Below, one piece after another: positions 7,762 through 16,925 of a stretch of 64,000 nucleotides of DNA (positions within the stretch are counted from its first letter, which is position 1; every line of letters begins with the position of its first letter). Under the pieces are notes generated by a model that was not told the origin of the DNA, did not search any database, and worked only from the letters and a program-made list of their open reading frames with translations. This DNA is from Klenkia taihuensis (GTDB taxonomy: Bacteria > Actinomycetota > Actinomycetes > Mycobacteriales > Geodermatophilaceae): assembly GCF_900112525.1 (NCBI RefSeq), contig NZ_FOMD01000002.1, forward strand, positions 124,001-188,000. Direction: 5' to 3'. The translations under genes and the position numbers were made by a program.

Positions 7762-8163
7762 ATGTTCGACGCCCTGAGGATCTCGGGCTCCGGGATGACC
7801 CTGCACCGCAAGTACCTCGACGCGGTCTCGGACAACATCGCCAACATCAACACCGCGGCGGCTCCGGACCAGGAGGCGTTCAAGGAGCGGTTCATCGTCG
7901 CCCAGGCCGTCGACTACGGGTCGGGCACCGGCGGCGTCCGGGTGGCCGGCGCGGCGTTCGGCAGCGGCGAGGGCAAGCTCGTCTACTCCCCCGACAACCC
8001 GCTCGCCGACGACGAGGGCTACGTCCGGCTGCCCGACATCGACCTGGGCACCCAGATGACCAACCTGCTCATCGCCCAGCGCGGCTACCAGGCCAACATC
8101 AGCGCGATCTCGCGCGCCACCGACGCCTACCAGGCGGCCCTCTCGCTCGGGAAGAACCTGTGA
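7762..8163 (+). CDS. flgC: Flagellar proximal rod protein FlgC
   Basis: A 133-residue rod protein starting MFDALRISGSGMTLHRKYLD with the basal-body signature VSDNIANINTA. The C-terminus has DLGTQMTNLLIAQRGYQANI, typical of FlgC and other axial proteins. Length matches the family. Its last codon and stop overlap the GTG of fliE (GTGA). FlgC assembles on FlgB to build the drive-shaft. Confidence 0.95.
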   Translation: MFDALRISGSGMTLHRKYLDAVSDNIANINTAAAPDQEAFKERFIVAQAVDYGSGTGGVRVAGAAFGSGEGKLVYSPDNPLADDEGYVRLPDIDLGTQMTNLLIAQRGYQANISAISRATDAYQAALSLGKNL

Positions 8164-8573
8164 CCGTCAACCCGCTCGCGCTCACCACCGGCACCGGGGT
8201 CGGCGTCAGCTCCGGCTACTACAACAACGGCGTCAGCAACAGCGTGGCGTCCGGGGACATCGCCGGGATGCTTGCCAACGGCGTCTTCACCGCCGGCAGC
8301 GCCGCCGTGGCCGGCTCCACGGCCACCACGCAGGTCCCGCGCACCGCCGACGGCAGCTCCTTCGCCGACCTGCTGTCCTCCTCCATCGGGCAGCTGCAGG
8401 GTCTGCAGAGCACTGCCGATACCTACGCGCAGCAGGCCGCCACCGGCGACCTGCAGGACGTCCACGACTACATGATCGCGGCGAACGAGGCCAAGCTCGC
8501 CACGACCGCCGTCGTCACCATCAAGAACAAGGCCGTCGAGGCCTTCAACGAGATCATGAGGATGCCGGTCTGA
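8160..8573 (+). CDS. fliE: MS ring-rod junction protein FliE
   Basis: A 137-residue protein. The C-terminal half carries the FliE pattern: SFADLLSSSIGQLQGLQ, then DVHDYMIAANEAKLATTAVV and NKAVEAFNEIMRMPV at the end. The N-terminal 65 residues are Gly/Ser/Asn/Ala-rich and variable. GTG start overlaps the flgC stop, and the TGA overlaps the fliF ATG. FliE anchors the rod in the MS ring and is an early export substrate. Confidence 0.94.
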   Translation: MTVNPLALTTGTGVGVSSGYYNNGVSNSVASGDIAGMLANGVFTAGSAAVAGSTATTQVPRTADGSSFADLLSSSIGQLQGLQSTADTYAQQAATGDLQDVHDYMIAANEAKLATTAVVTIKNKAVEAFNEIMRMPV

Positions 8574-10144
8574 TGCCCGCCGTTCTTGCCGGCCCGCTGG
8601 ACCGGGTGCGCACGACGCTGGCCACGATGACCTTCCAGCAGAAGGCCATCGCCGCCGTCCTGGTGCTGGGCCTCGCGCTGGGCTCGTTCTTCTTCGTGCG
8701 CTGGGTGACCACGCCGACCTACGAGCCGCTGTTCTCCAACCTCTCGGCCAGCGACGCCTCCGCCATCCGCGACGAGCTCGACACCGAGGGCGTGCCCTAC
8801 CAGCTGCAGGGCACCGACACGATCCTGGTCCCCAAGGACCAGGTCTACAGCCTGCGCCTGTCGATGGCCGGCAAGGGCCTGACCCCGCAGGCCGGCAGCG
8901 ACTCCGGCTACGCGCTGCTGGACCAGGGCGGCATCACCACCAGCGAGTTCCAGCAGCAGACCACCTACCAGCGGGCCCTCGAGGGCGAGCTCAACAACAC
9001 CCTCGAGTCGATGAACGGCGTGCAGACCGCCGCGGTGCACATCGCCATGCCCAAGGAGGAGGTCTTCGTCACCGACACCAGCAACCCGACCGCCTCGGTG
9101 CTGCTGGACCTCACCCCGGGCACCGAGCTCTCCGGCGAGCAGGTGCAGTCGATCGTCAACCTGGTCGCCGGCTCCGTCTCGGGGATGAAGCCCGCCGACG
9201 TCACCGTCACCGACACCGACGGCCAGCTGCTGTCGGCGGCCGGCAGCGTGGGCGGCACCAGCAGCCAGTCCGACGCCACGGCCACCTTCCAGAACACCCT
9301 GCAGGCCAACGCGCAGAACCTGCTCGACCGCGTCCTGGGCCCGGGCAACTCCATCGTGACGGTCGCCGCCACGATGAACTTCGACCAGAGCCAGAGCACC
9401 GCGACCACCTACAGCTACCCGGCCCAGCTCCCGGCGACGTCGGAGGCGACGACGTCGGAGACCTACACCGGCACCGGCTCGGGCGTCAGCGGCGTGCTCG
9501 GCACCGACGGCACCACCGGGGCCACCACCGGCGGCGACGGCAACTACGACAAGAACTCCACGACGGTCAACAACCCGATCAACACGACCGTCACCAACAC
9601 CGTCTCCACCCCGGGCCAGGTCGAGCGGCTGACCGTCGCGGTCGCCCTCAACACCGCCGGCGGCAGCACGGTGCCCAACGGCACCATCCAGGACCTGGTC
9701 AGCCAGGCCGTCTCCCTGGACCCCGCCCGCGGCGACGCCATCACCGTCTCCTCGATGGCGTTCAGCACCGCCGCGGCCGACGCGGCCCAGGCCGGCATCG
9801 CCGCGGCCAACGAGGCCGCCGCCAGCGAGCAGATGTGGTCGATGGTCAAGACCGGCGCCATCGTCGGGGGCCTGCTCCTGGTCCTGCTGCTGGTCTGGCT
9901 GAAGAACCGGAAGAAGAAGGGCGACCTCGACGAGGACTACGAGGAGCTGGACGGCGACTACGACGACCTCGACGCGCTGCAGGTGGCCAGCACCCGCGAC
10001 GCCGGCCTGCAGTCGCGCACCGCGGCCGCCGTCGAGGCCATGGAGCGCCAGCGCCTGCGCGGTGAGATCACCACCATGATCGAGTCGCAGCCCGACGCCG
10101 TGGCGTCGACCCTGCGCGGCTGGTTGGCCGAGAGCCGGACATGA
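8573..10144 (+). CDS. fliF: Flagellar MS-ring protein FliF
   Basis: A 523-residue membrane protein that builds the MS ring in the cytoplasmic membrane. A transmembrane segment near residues 19-41 precedes the ring-building domains (PTYEPLFSNLSASDASAIRD). A Thr/Gly-rich loop follows, then a second membrane segment near 424-443 (GAIVGGLLLVLLLVWLK) and a charged cytoplasmic tail ending VASTLRGWLAESRT, the region that binds FliG. Architecture and length are normal. It overlaps fliE and fliG by one and four bases. Confidence 0.96.
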   Translation: MPAVLAGPLDRVRTTLATMTFQQKAIAAVLVLGLALGSFFFVRWVTTPTYEPLFSNLSASDASAIRDELDTEGVPYQLQGTDTILVPKDQVYSLRLSMAGKGLTPQAGSDSGYALLDQGGITTSEFQQQTTYQRALEGELNNTLESMNGVQTAAVHIAMPKEEVFVTDTSNPTASVLLDLTPGTELSGEQVQSIVNLVAGSVSGMKPADVTVTDTDGQLLSAAGSVGGTSSQSDATATFQNTLQANAQNLLDRVLGPGNSIVTVAATMNFDQSQSTATTYSYPAQLPATSEATTSETYTGTGSGVSGVLGTDGTTGATTGGDGNYDKNSTTVNNPINTTVTNTVSTPGQVERLTVAVALNTAGGSTVPNGTIQDLVSQAVSLDPARGDAITVSSMAFSTAAADAAQAGIAAANEAAASEQMWSMVKTGAIVGGLLLVLLLVWLKNRKKKGDLDEDYEELDGDYDDLDALQVASTRDAGLQSRTAAAVEAMERQRLRGEITTMIESQPDAVASTLRGWLAESRT

Positions 10145-11223
10145 CCCTGGCGTCCGTCGAGCAGATGGTGGGCCTGGAGCCCGGGGGCGACCCCGACCGG
10201 GCTCCCGTCCGCCTGCCCCGACGCGACCTCTCCGGACTCCGCAAGGCTGCTCTCTTCCTTGCCCAGATGACCCGGGAGGAAGCGGGGGCCGTCATGGCCC
10301 AGCTGACCCCCGAGGAGATCGACGCCCTCACCGGTGAGCTGATGCGGCTCAAGAGCGTCGACCCGGGCGACATCGACGACGTCCTGTTCGAGTTCCACGA
10401 CCGGATGCTGCACGCGCCGGCCGTCGGGGCGGGCGGGCTGGAGTTCGCCCGGCAGGCGCTCACCGCCGGGCTCGGCGACGCCGAGGCCGCCGCCGTCCTC
10501 GGCCGGCTGCAGAGCGTCTACGAGGAGCCGCCGTTCACCTCGCTGCGCAACGCCGACACCCGGCAGCTGCTGTCCTTCGTGCGCGAGGAGCACCCGCAGA
10601 TCATCGCGCTGGTGCTGGCCCACCTGCCCGCCCCGCAGTCGGCGGAGCTGATGAGCCGCCTCGAGCCCGACCGCCAGGCCGACGTCGCGCTGCGGATCGC
10701 GATGATGGACCGCACCACCCCCGAGGTGGTCCGGCTCGTCGAGGACGAGATCGGGCGCCGGATGGGCTCGCTGCTGTCCTCGCCGGACCTGCCCGCCGCC
10801 GGTGGTGTCGAGACCCTCGTCGAGATCATCAACCGGGCGTCGCGGCCGACCGAGAAGTCGATCCTGGAGGCCCTGGCCACCAACGACCCGGAGCTGGCCG
10901 AGAAGGTCCGTTCGCAGATGTTCGTCTTCGAGGACATCGTCATCGTCGACGACCGGTCCATGCAGCTGGTGCTCCGCGAGGTGTCCCCCGCCGACCTGGC
11001 CGCCGCGCTCAAGGGCGTGCGGGACGACGTCCGCGACAAGGTCATGCGGAACCTCTCCGAGCGCGCCGCGCTCGACCTCACCGACGAGATCGAGCTGCTC
11101 GGCCCGGTCCGCGCGGCCACGGTCGGCGAGGCCCAGGCCCGGGTGGTCGCGGTCCTGCGGACCATGGAGGAGTCCGGCCAGATCACCATCGACCGGGGAG
11201 GCGACGATGACCTCATCGCCTGA
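10141..11223 (+). CDS. fliG: Flagellar motor switch protein FliG
   Basis: A 360-residue C-ring protein. It has the FliG order: an N-terminal FliF-binding helical domain (LSGLRKAALFLAQMTREEAG), the EHPQIIALVLAHLP signature near residue 150, and the armadillo-like middle. The C-terminal torque domain contains MFVFEDIVIVDDRSMQLVL, where charged residues face MotA. The N-terminal tail of about 25 residues is longer than usual. ATG overlaps the fliF stop, and fliH begins inside the last codons. Confidence 0.95.
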   Translation: MTLASVEQMVGLEPGGDPDRAPVRLPRRDLSGLRKAALFLAQMTREEAGAVMAQLTPEEIDALTGELMRLKSVDPGDIDDVLFEFHDRMLHAPAVGAGGLEFARQALTAGLGDAEAAAVLGRLQSVYEEPPFTSLRNADTRQLLSFVREEHPQIIALVLAHLPAPQSAELMSRLEPDRQADVALRIAMMDRTTPEVVRLVEDEIGRRMGSLLSSPDLPAAGGVETLVEIINRASRPTEKSILEALATNDPELAEKVRSQMFVFEDIVIVDDRSMQLVLREVSPADLAAALKGVRDDVRDKVMRNLSERAALDLTDEIELLGPVRAATVGEAQARVVAVLRTMEESGQITIDRGGDDDLIA

Positions 11224-12046
11224 GGGAGCCGTCCTGCGGGGCGACTCCGCGGCCCGCGCCGTCGCCTGGGACCGCTCGGCCGGTGCCGGCCGGGTGCTCC
11301 GCGAGGCCCCGACCCGGGTGCAGCGCCCCGTGCTCGCCCGGGTCGGCGCGGAGCCCGACGTCCCGACGTCGGTGCTCCGCGCCGACGCCGCGGCCGCCGC
11401 CGTCCCGTACGTCGCCGACCGCCGGTCCCCCGACCGGGCCGGACGGCGGGTGGGCGACGTCCCCGCGCCCCGGCTGGAGGACGTCTACGCCGCGGAGCTG
11501 CACCGGCTGCGCGAGCAGGCCCGGACCGAGGGCTGGGCCGCGGGGCACGCCGAGGGCATGGCCCAGGCCGAGGCCGCCGTGGCGCGGGTCGAGGCCGAGG
11601 CCGAGGCCCGGCTGCTGGCCGTCCAGCAGCGCTGGGAGTCGCGGATCGCCTCCACCGTCGCCGCGCTCACCGCCGCCTGCGCCCAGGTCGACGCCACCCC
11701 GCCGGTGGGCGGTGAGACCTTCGACCAGCTCGTGCTGGGGTCGGTGCTGACGCTGGTCGAGGAGGTCTTCGACCGGGAGCTCGCGGTGGCCGCGCAGCCC
11801 GGCGTCGACGCGCTGCGCCGCGCACTGGCGCTCTCGCCCGAGGACGGCCCGACCGTCGTCCGGCTCAACCCCGACGACCTCGAGCGGATCGACCCGACCG
11901 TGCTGGCCGGCCTGCCCGCCTCGGTCCGGCTGGTCGCCGACCCGCTGGTCGAGCGCGCCGGCGCCGTCGCCGAGACCGGCGTGCAGCGGGTCGACGCCCA
12001 GCTGGGCCCGGCGCTGCAGCGGGTCCGGGACGTGCTCGGCGCATGA
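11207..12046 (+). CDS. fliH: Flagellar assembly protein FliH (export ATPase regulator)
   Basis: A 279-residue protein. The first 85 residues are Arg/Ala/Asp-rich and probably disordered. The middle (about 90-150) is a Glu/Ala-rich helix (LREQARTEGWAAGHAEGMAQ, then AEAAVARVEAEAEARL), and the C-terminal half is a V-type ATPase stator-like domain. FliH binds FliI and links it to the export gate. Start ATG 11207 has GGGGAGG upstream and overlaps fliG by 17 bases. Sequence conservation is low, so the call rests on position between fliG and fliI plus the AxxxGxxxG-like helix. Confidence 0.88.
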   Translation: MTSSPEGAVLRGDSAARAVAWDRSAGAGRVLREAPTRVQRPVLARVGAEPDVPTSVLRADAAAAAVPYVADRRSPDRAGRRVGDVPAPRLEDVYAAELHRLREQARTEGWAAGHAEGMAQAEAAVARVEAEAEARLLAVQQRWESRIASTVAALTAACAQVDATPPVGGETFDQLVLGSVLTLVEEVFDRELAVAAQPGVDALRRALALSPEDGPTVVRLNPDDLERIDPTVLAGLPASVRLVADPLVERAGAVAETGVQRVDAQLGPALQRVRDVLGA

Positions 12047-13374
12047 GCGTCGCCGACGTCGTCGCGCGCGCACGCACCGCCGCCCGCCCGCTGTGCACCG
12101 GCACCGTCACCGGTGCGATGGGCCTGACCATCTCCGTGGAGGGCGTCACCGCCGCGGTCGGGGACGTCGTGGAGATCGCCGGGTCCAGCGGGCCCGGCGG
12201 GGTGGGCGGGTCAGGAGCACTGCGCGCGGAGGTCGTCGCGCTGCACCGGGACCGGCTCACCTGCATGCCCCTGGGCGAGGTCCACGGGGTGCACGTCGGG
12301 TCGCGGGTCCGCGCCACCGGCCGCCCGCTGCAGGTCCCGGTCGGGACGGCGCTGCTCGGCCGGGTGCTCGACGGCCTGGGCCGCCCGGTGGACGGCGGGC
12401 CCCCACTGGCCGGCCGCGCCCGCTTCGTCGACCTGGCCACGCAGACCCCGCACGCGCTCTCCCGTGCCCGGGTTGCCCAGCCGCTGTCCTTCGGCGTCCG
12501 CGCGCTGGACACCCTGGTGCCGGCCGGGCGCGGGCAGCGGCTGGGCATCTTCGCCGGTTCCGGCGTCGGCAAGTCCACCCTGCTCGCGCAGATCACCCGC
12601 GGCACCGACGCCGACGTCCGGGTCATCGGGCTGATCGGCGAGCGTGGCCGTGAGGTCCGGGAGTTCCTCGAGGAGAACCTCGGGGCCGAGGGCATGGCCA
12701 ACACCGTCGTGGTGGTCGCGACCTCCGACGAGCCGCCGCTGGTCCGGCTGCGGGCGGCGTTCGTGGCCACCCGGATCGCCGAGGACTTCCGCGACCAGGG
12801 CCGCGACGTGCTGCTGCTCATGGACTCCATCACCCGCACCGCGATGGCCCAGCGCGAGGTCGGCCTGTCCGCGGGCGAGCCCCCGGCCACACGCGGCTAC
12901 CCGCCGAGCGTGTTCGCGATGATGCCGCGGCTGCTGGAGAAGGCCGGCACCGGCGCGGTCGGGTCGATCACCGGGCTGTACACCGTGCTGGTCGAGGGCG
13001 ACGACCACAACGAGCCGATCGCCGACACCGCGCGGTCGATCCTCGACGGCCACGTCGTGCTCACCCGGCAGATGGCCACCGCCGGCCACTTCCCCGCCAT
13101 CGACGTGCTGGAGTCGATCTCCCGCGTCGCCTCCGCGGTCACCGCACCGCACCGGATGGCCGACGCGCGCGAGGCCCGCCGGCTGCTCGGTGCGCTGCGC
13201 GACGCCCGCGAGCTCATCGAGATCGGCGCCTACACCGAGGGCAGCGACCCGCTGGTCGACCGGGCCCGGCTGCTCGAGCCGCAGCTCACCGGGTTCCTGC
13301 GCCAGTCGGTGGAGGACACCACCTCGCCCGACGCGGCCTGGGACGAGCTGCACCGCATCGTGACGGGTTCGTGA
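12043..13374 (+). CDS. fliI: Flagellum-specific ATP synthase FliI
   Basis: A 443-residue F1-beta-like ATPase that energises flagellar type III export. Walker A GIFAGSGVGKST is at about residues 168-179, Walker B DVLLLMDSITR at about 256-266, and GLSAGEPPATRGYPPSVF is the diagnostic FliI segment. The N-terminal beta-barrel and the C-terminal helical domain are complete. ATG overlaps the fliH stop (ATGA), and the TGA overlaps the fliJ GTG. Confidence 0.97.
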   Translation: MSVADVVARARTAARPLCTGTVTGAMGLTISVEGVTAAVGDVVEIAGSSGPGGVGGSGALRAEVVALHRDRLTCMPLGEVHGVHVGSRVRATGRPLQVPVGTALLGRVLDGLGRPVDGGPPLAGRARFVDLATQTPHALSRARVAQPLSFGVRALDTLVPAGRGQRLGIFAGSGVGKSTLLAQITRGTDADVRVIGLIGERGREVREFLEENLGAEGMANTVVVVATSDEPPLVRLRAAFVATRIAEDFRDQGRDVLLLMDSITRTAMAQREVGLSAGEPPATRGYPPSVFAMMPRLLEKAGTGAVGSITGLYTVLVEGDDHNEPIADTARSILDGHVVLTRQMATAGHFPAIDVLESISRVASAVTAPHRMADAREARRLLGALRDARELIEIGAYTEGSDPLVDRARLLEPQLTGFLRQSVEDTTSPDAAWDELHRIVTGS

Positions 13375-13823
13375 AGCGCACCGCCTTCCGGCTGCAGCCG
13401 GTGCTCGAGCTGCGCCGCGCCCAGGAGCGGGCCGCCGGTGCCGCCGCCGCGGCGGCGGCGCGCGCCGCGGCCCGCAGCGAGGCGCAGGCCGCCGACGTCA
13501 CCCGCTCGCTGGCGTCGGCCCGGCTGCCGGAGCGGATGGACGGCGCGACCTTCGTGGCGACCATGGTCGGGTTGCGCGCCCTGGCCGCCGATGAGGTGGA
13601 TGCCCGGGCCACCGCCCGGGCCACCGCCGAGCAGGCCGAGGCGGTGCGCGCCAGTTGGACCGCCGCCGCGCAGGCCACCAAGGCCCTGGAGCGGCTGGCC
13701 GAGCGGCACCGGCTCGCCGCCGTGCGGGCCGAGCTCGCCGCCGAGGAGCGCGCGGCTGACGACGTCGTCACCGGGCGGCACGGCCGGACCAGGACCGGGG
13801 AGGAGGACACGTGGAAGGCCTGA
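13371..13823 (+). CDS. fliJ: FliJ-like flagellar export protein
   Basis: A 150-residue, almost wholly helical Ala/Arg/Glu-rich protein starting with FRLQPVLELRRAQE, the usual FliJ opening (F.L..VL..R...E). FliJ is a coiled-coil stalk that sits in the FliI hexamer and touches FlhA. GTG start overlaps the fliI stop. The call depends on the N-terminal motif, coiled-coil composition and position after fliI. The 3' end overlaps the next gene by 13 bases. Confidence 0.86.
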   Translation: MKRTAFRLQPVLELRRAQERAAGAAAAAAARAAARSEAQAADVTRSLASARLPERMDGATFVATMVGLRALAADEVDARATARATAEQAEAVRASWTAAAQATKALERLAERHRLAAVRAELAAEERAADDVVTGRHGRTRTGEEDTWKA

Positions 13824-14770
13824 CCGCCGTCCAGAGCAGGATCGCCGAGATCCAGAGCCGCATGGCGACCTTCGCCGGCGGTGGCCCGAACGCCGCGTGG
13901 CTGTCCGCCGCGTCCGCCGCCGGGCTGATGGGCACCACCTCCACCGCGGCCGCCACCGGCAGCACCGCGGCCGCCGCCGGGACCTCCGCGGAGACCGCCG
14001 TCGTGCAGGCCGCGACCGAGTACCTGGGCGTGCCCTACCTGTGGGGCGGCACCGACCCGGCGAAGGGCCTGGACTGCTCCGGCTTCACCCAGCGCGTCTT
14101 CGCCGACGTCGGCATCACCATCCCCCGCACCTCCAGCCAGCAGGCCACCGCGGGCACCGCCGTCGCGAACCTCGCCGACGCCCGCCCCGGCGACCTCGTC
14201 TTCTTCGACAACAGCTCGGCCCGCGCCGGCATCGACCACGTCGGGATCTACCTCGGGAACGGGAAGATGATCGCCTCACCGCAGGAGGGCGACGTCGTCA
14301 AGGTGCAGGACGTCGGCAACCCCACCGTCATCCGCCGCGTGCTGCCCACGGCCGCTCCGGCCGCGGCGCCCCCGGGCGGCTCGCTGGCCGGCGTGCCCTA
14401 CGCCGACCTGTTCACCGCCGCGGCCTCGCGGCACGGCGTGAGCGCCGCCGTGCTCGCCGGCATGGCCGAGGTCGAGTCCGGCTTCGACCCGGGCGCGGTG
14501 AGCCCGGCCGGCGCCCAGGGCCTCATGCAGTTCATGCCCGCGACCGCCGCCGGCCTCGGCGTGCGGCCCATGGACCCGGCCTCCGCCGTCGACGGCGCCG
14601 CGAGGTACCTGGCGCAGCTGACCGCCCGCTTCGGCTCCACCGACCTCGCGCTGGCCGCCTACAACGCCGGCCCGACCGCGGTCGCGAACGCCGGCGGCAT
14701 CCCGGCCTACGCCGAGACCCAGGCCTACGTCCGCAAGGTCAACGCGGCCGCCGCGGGGTACGCGTCGTGA
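13811..14770 (+). CDS. Two-domain peptidoglycan hydrolase: NlpC/P60 plus lytic transglycosylase, flagellar
   Basis: A 319-residue cell-wall enzyme with two catalytic domains. Residues about 60-175 are NlpC/P60: YLGVPYLWGGTDP, catalytic Cys near 89 in GLDCSGF, and His near 143 in IDHVGIYLG. Residues about 195-315 are a soluble lytic transglycosylase domain: catalytic Glu near 222 in EVESGFDP, then GAQGLMQFMPATA and AYNAGP. No Sec signal is visible, so export through the flagellar apparatus is likely. Lying between fliJ and fliK, it takes the place that FlgJ fills elsewhere, opening the wall for the rod. GTG 13811 has GGAGGA upstream. Confidence 0.9.
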   Translation: MEGLTAVQSRIAEIQSRMATFAGGGPNAAWLSAASAAGLMGTTSTAAATGSTAAAAGTSAETAVVQAATEYLGVPYLWGGTDPAKGLDCSGFTQRVFADVGITIPRTSSQQATAGTAVANLADARPGDLVFFDNSSARAGIDHVGIYLGNGKMIASPQEGDVVKVQDVGNPTVIRRVLPTAAPAAAPPGGSLAGVPYADLFTAAASRHGVSAAVLAGMAEVESGFDPGAVSPAGAQGLMQFMPATAAGLGVRPMDPASAVDGAARYLAQLTARFGSTDLALAAYNAGPTAVANAGGIPAYAETQAYVRKVNAAAAGYAS

Positions 14771-16455
14771 CCGCCGCCCTCGGCGCGCAGGTCGCCGTCG
14801 CCGCGCCCGCCGCCCCCGCCACCGGTCCCACGGCCGGCGACCCGGACGGCGCGGCCGCCTTCGCCGGCGTCCTGCAGTCCGCCGTGCAGGCACAGCGGGA
14901 CCCGGCCGGGACGCCGGACGACCGCCCCGCGACCCCGGACGACGAGGACGCCGCCACTGCGCTGGTGGCCGCGTCCCCGGTGGGTGCGCCGCCCTGGTTC
15001 CTGCTTGCCGTGCAGCCCGCCGCGGCCGTGGCCGCCGTGGTGACGCCGGTCGAGGGCAGCTCCGCCACCGCCGTCGGCGCCGTCCCGCCCGGCGGACCGG
15101 TGACCGCTCCCCCGGCCGCAGCCGTGGTCGCAACGTCCCTGCCCGCTGCCGCAGCGGCGCCCGCGGCCGAGGGGGGCGCCGCCGTCCCGGCGCCCACCGC
15201 ACCGGGCTCCGCCCCCGCCGCCACCGTCACCTCCCCCGCCGCGGCTGCCCCCACCGTCGCCTCCGACGACCAGGTACGCACCCCCGCTGCCGTCAGCGCG
15301 CCCACCGGGGCCACCGGGCTCGACGGCCGCCCCGGGCCGGCCACCGTGCCGAGCACGGCCGGCGTGCCCGCGTCGCCGACCGGCCCCGCCCCCGCCGTGC
15401 CCGGCCCGCCGGCGGACCCGGCCGGCACGCCGGCCACCGGTCCGGCCCCCGCGGCCGCGCAGCCCCCCGGCGTCCCGGCGGCCGGCCAGGTCGCCGCCCC
15501 GACGGCCGTCCCGGTCGACACCGTGGCCGGTCCGGACCTGCCCGGAGCGCCCGTCGCCGTGCCGCCGTCGGCCGCCGCGGGTGCCCGGCCGGCCGGCCTG
15601 CCCGCGGCCACCGCCGCCACCCCCGGCGCGGTCGCCGTCCCGGGCAGCACCGGGTCCGCCCCGGCCGTGACCGCACCCACCAGCGCGGCCGTCGAGCCTC
15701 CCGTGACGGACGCCGCGGCGGCTGCCCCGACCGACGACCCGGTGGCCCCGCCCGTCGTCGCCGCGGCGCGGGCGGCGACCACGACCGCGCCGGCCCCTGC
15801 TGCCGAGCCGGTCGCCGTCGCCGGCGCACCGGCCGCCCCGGCGCCGTCCGGCCCGTCCGCACCGGCCTCCGTCCCGACCTCCGCCCCGACCGGGCCCGAG
15901 GCGGTCGACGTCCCCCGCACCGACGCCCTGCTCCCGGGCGCCGCCCCCGCGCCGGCGGCGGCCCCGGCCCCGGCCGCGGCCGTCCCGACCGGACCGGCCC
16001 CGGCCGCTCCGGCCGACCCCCCGGTGGCCGCCCAGCTGGCCCCGCAGCTGACCGCACTGGCGACCCGCGACGGCAGCCACTCGGTGACCGTCGTGCTCGC
16101 CCCGGAGTCCCTGGGCCGGGTCGAGGTCCAGCTGACGGTCACCGGTGACCAGGTGTCGCTGGCGATGAGCGCCGGGCAGGACGGCAGCCGTGCCGTGCTG
16201 GCCGACGCGGTCCCCGAGCTGCGCCGTGAACTCGCCGCCGCGGGCCTGCAGCTGACCGACGCCCAGGTCTCCACCGGTGGCGGCCAGCAGTCCGGCTCGG
16301 GCTGGACCGCTGGCCAGGACCCCCGCTCACCGGGTCCCCGCTGGGATGCGGTACCGACCGGCCGCGCGACTGCCGATGAGGACACCAGCACCAGCAGCAC
16401 CACCCGCCACACCCGTGGCGGACCGGCGCCCTCCGGCGTCGACGTCCGCGTCTGA
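14767..16455 (+). CDS. fliK: Flagellar hook-length control protein FliK
   Basis: A 562-residue protein. Residues about 40-430 are extremely Ala/Pro/Val/Thr-rich low-complexity sequence, expected for the extended molecular ruler that measures the hook. Residues about 440-510 form the conserved C-terminal Flg_hook domain (HSVTVVLAPESLGRVEVQLT, then VPELRRELAAAGLQL), which contacts FlhB and switches export specificity. The GTG at 14767 overlaps the stop of the hydrolase gene (GTGA); the frame is open further upstream only as a shadow. flgD and flgE follow, as is usual. Confidence 0.9.
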   Translation: MTAALGAQVAVAAPAAPATGPTAGDPDGAAAFAGVLQSAVQAQRDPAGTPDDRPATPDDEDAATALVAASPVGAPPWFLLAVQPAAAVAAVVTPVEGSSATAVGAVPPGGPVTAPPAAAVVATSLPAAAAAPAAEGGAAVPAPTAPGSAPAATVTSPAAAAPTVASDDQVRTPAAVSAPTGATGLDGRPGPATVPSTAGVPASPTGPAPAVPGPPADPAGTPATGPAPAAAQPPGVPAAGQVAAPTAVPVDTVAGPDLPGAPVAVPPSAAAGARPAGLPAATAATPGAVAVPGSTGSAPAVTAPTSAAVEPPVTDAAAAAPTDDPVAPPVVAAARAATTTAPAPAAEPVAVAGAPAAPAPSGPSAPASVPTSAPTGPEAVDVPRTDALLPGAAPAPAAAPAPAAAVPTGPAPAAPADPPVAAQLAPQLTALATRDGSHSVTVVLAPESLGRVEVQLTVTGDQVSLAMSAGQDGSRAVLADAVPELRRELAAAGLQLTDAQVSTGGGQQSGSGWTAGQDPRSPGPRWDAVPTGRATADEDTSTSSTTRHTRGGPAPSGVDVRV

Positions 16456-16464
16456 GGAGGACCC

Positions 16465-16887
16465 ATGACCGTCACCGCCACCTCCGGCAGCACGTCGCTG
16501 TCCGCGATGGCCGGCTCCGCCACCACCTCGGTGGGGACCAGCGGGATGGACAAGGACACCTTCCTCAAGCTGCTCGTGGCGCAGATGAAGTACCAGGACC
16601 CGGAGAAGCCCGCCGACTCCGGCGCCCTGGTCACCCAGACGGCCACCTACTCGCAGGTCGAGACGATGCAGAAGCTCACCGAGCAGAACGCCGCGATGCT
16701 CGCCCTGCAGCGGGCCTCCAGCGCCGGCGCCCTGGTCGGGAAGACGGCCACCTACGTCGGCGAGGACGGCGTCGCCGCCACCGGGCGCGTCAGCTCGGTG
16801 ATCCTCGGCTCCGACAGCACCGAGTCCACCGCGGTCATCGACGGGCAGACCGTCGCCGTCGGCCGCATCACCGCCTTCTCCGCCTGA
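16465..16887 (+). CDS. flgD: Flagellar hook scaffolding (cap) protein FlgD
   Basis: A 140-residue protein with the FlgD N-terminal signature MDKDTFLKLLVAQMKYQDPE followed by KPADSGALVTQTATYSQVE. The C-terminal half (VGKTATYVGEDGVAATGRV) fits the start of the Ig/tudor-like domain, but the protein is shorter than the Gram-negative versions, as in several Gram-positive bacteria. GAGGA precedes the ATG nine bases after fliK. FlgD caps the growing hook. Confidence 0.94.
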   Translation: MTVTATSGSTSLSAMAGSATTSVGTSGMDKDTFLKLLVAQMKYQDPEKPADSGALVTQTATYSQVETMQKLTEQNAAMLALQRASSAGALVGKTATYVGEDGVAATGRVSSVILGSDSTESTAVIDGQTVAVGRITAFSA

Positions 16888-16925
16888 CCGGCGCTCCCCC
16901 GCCCACCCCCACCCCAGGAGTCCCC

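Noticed and set aside
13567-13594. GCCGATGA with correct spacing inside fliJ
   Set aside because: The -35 is TCGG and the site lies within an operon of overlapping genes; such octamers also arise from common codon pairs in this GC-rich DNA.
16352-16379. GCCGATGA near the 3' end of fliK, ahead of flgD
   Set aside because: The -35 position reads TACC, unlike the other sites, and no transcript break is needed there. An internal promoter is possible but not supported.
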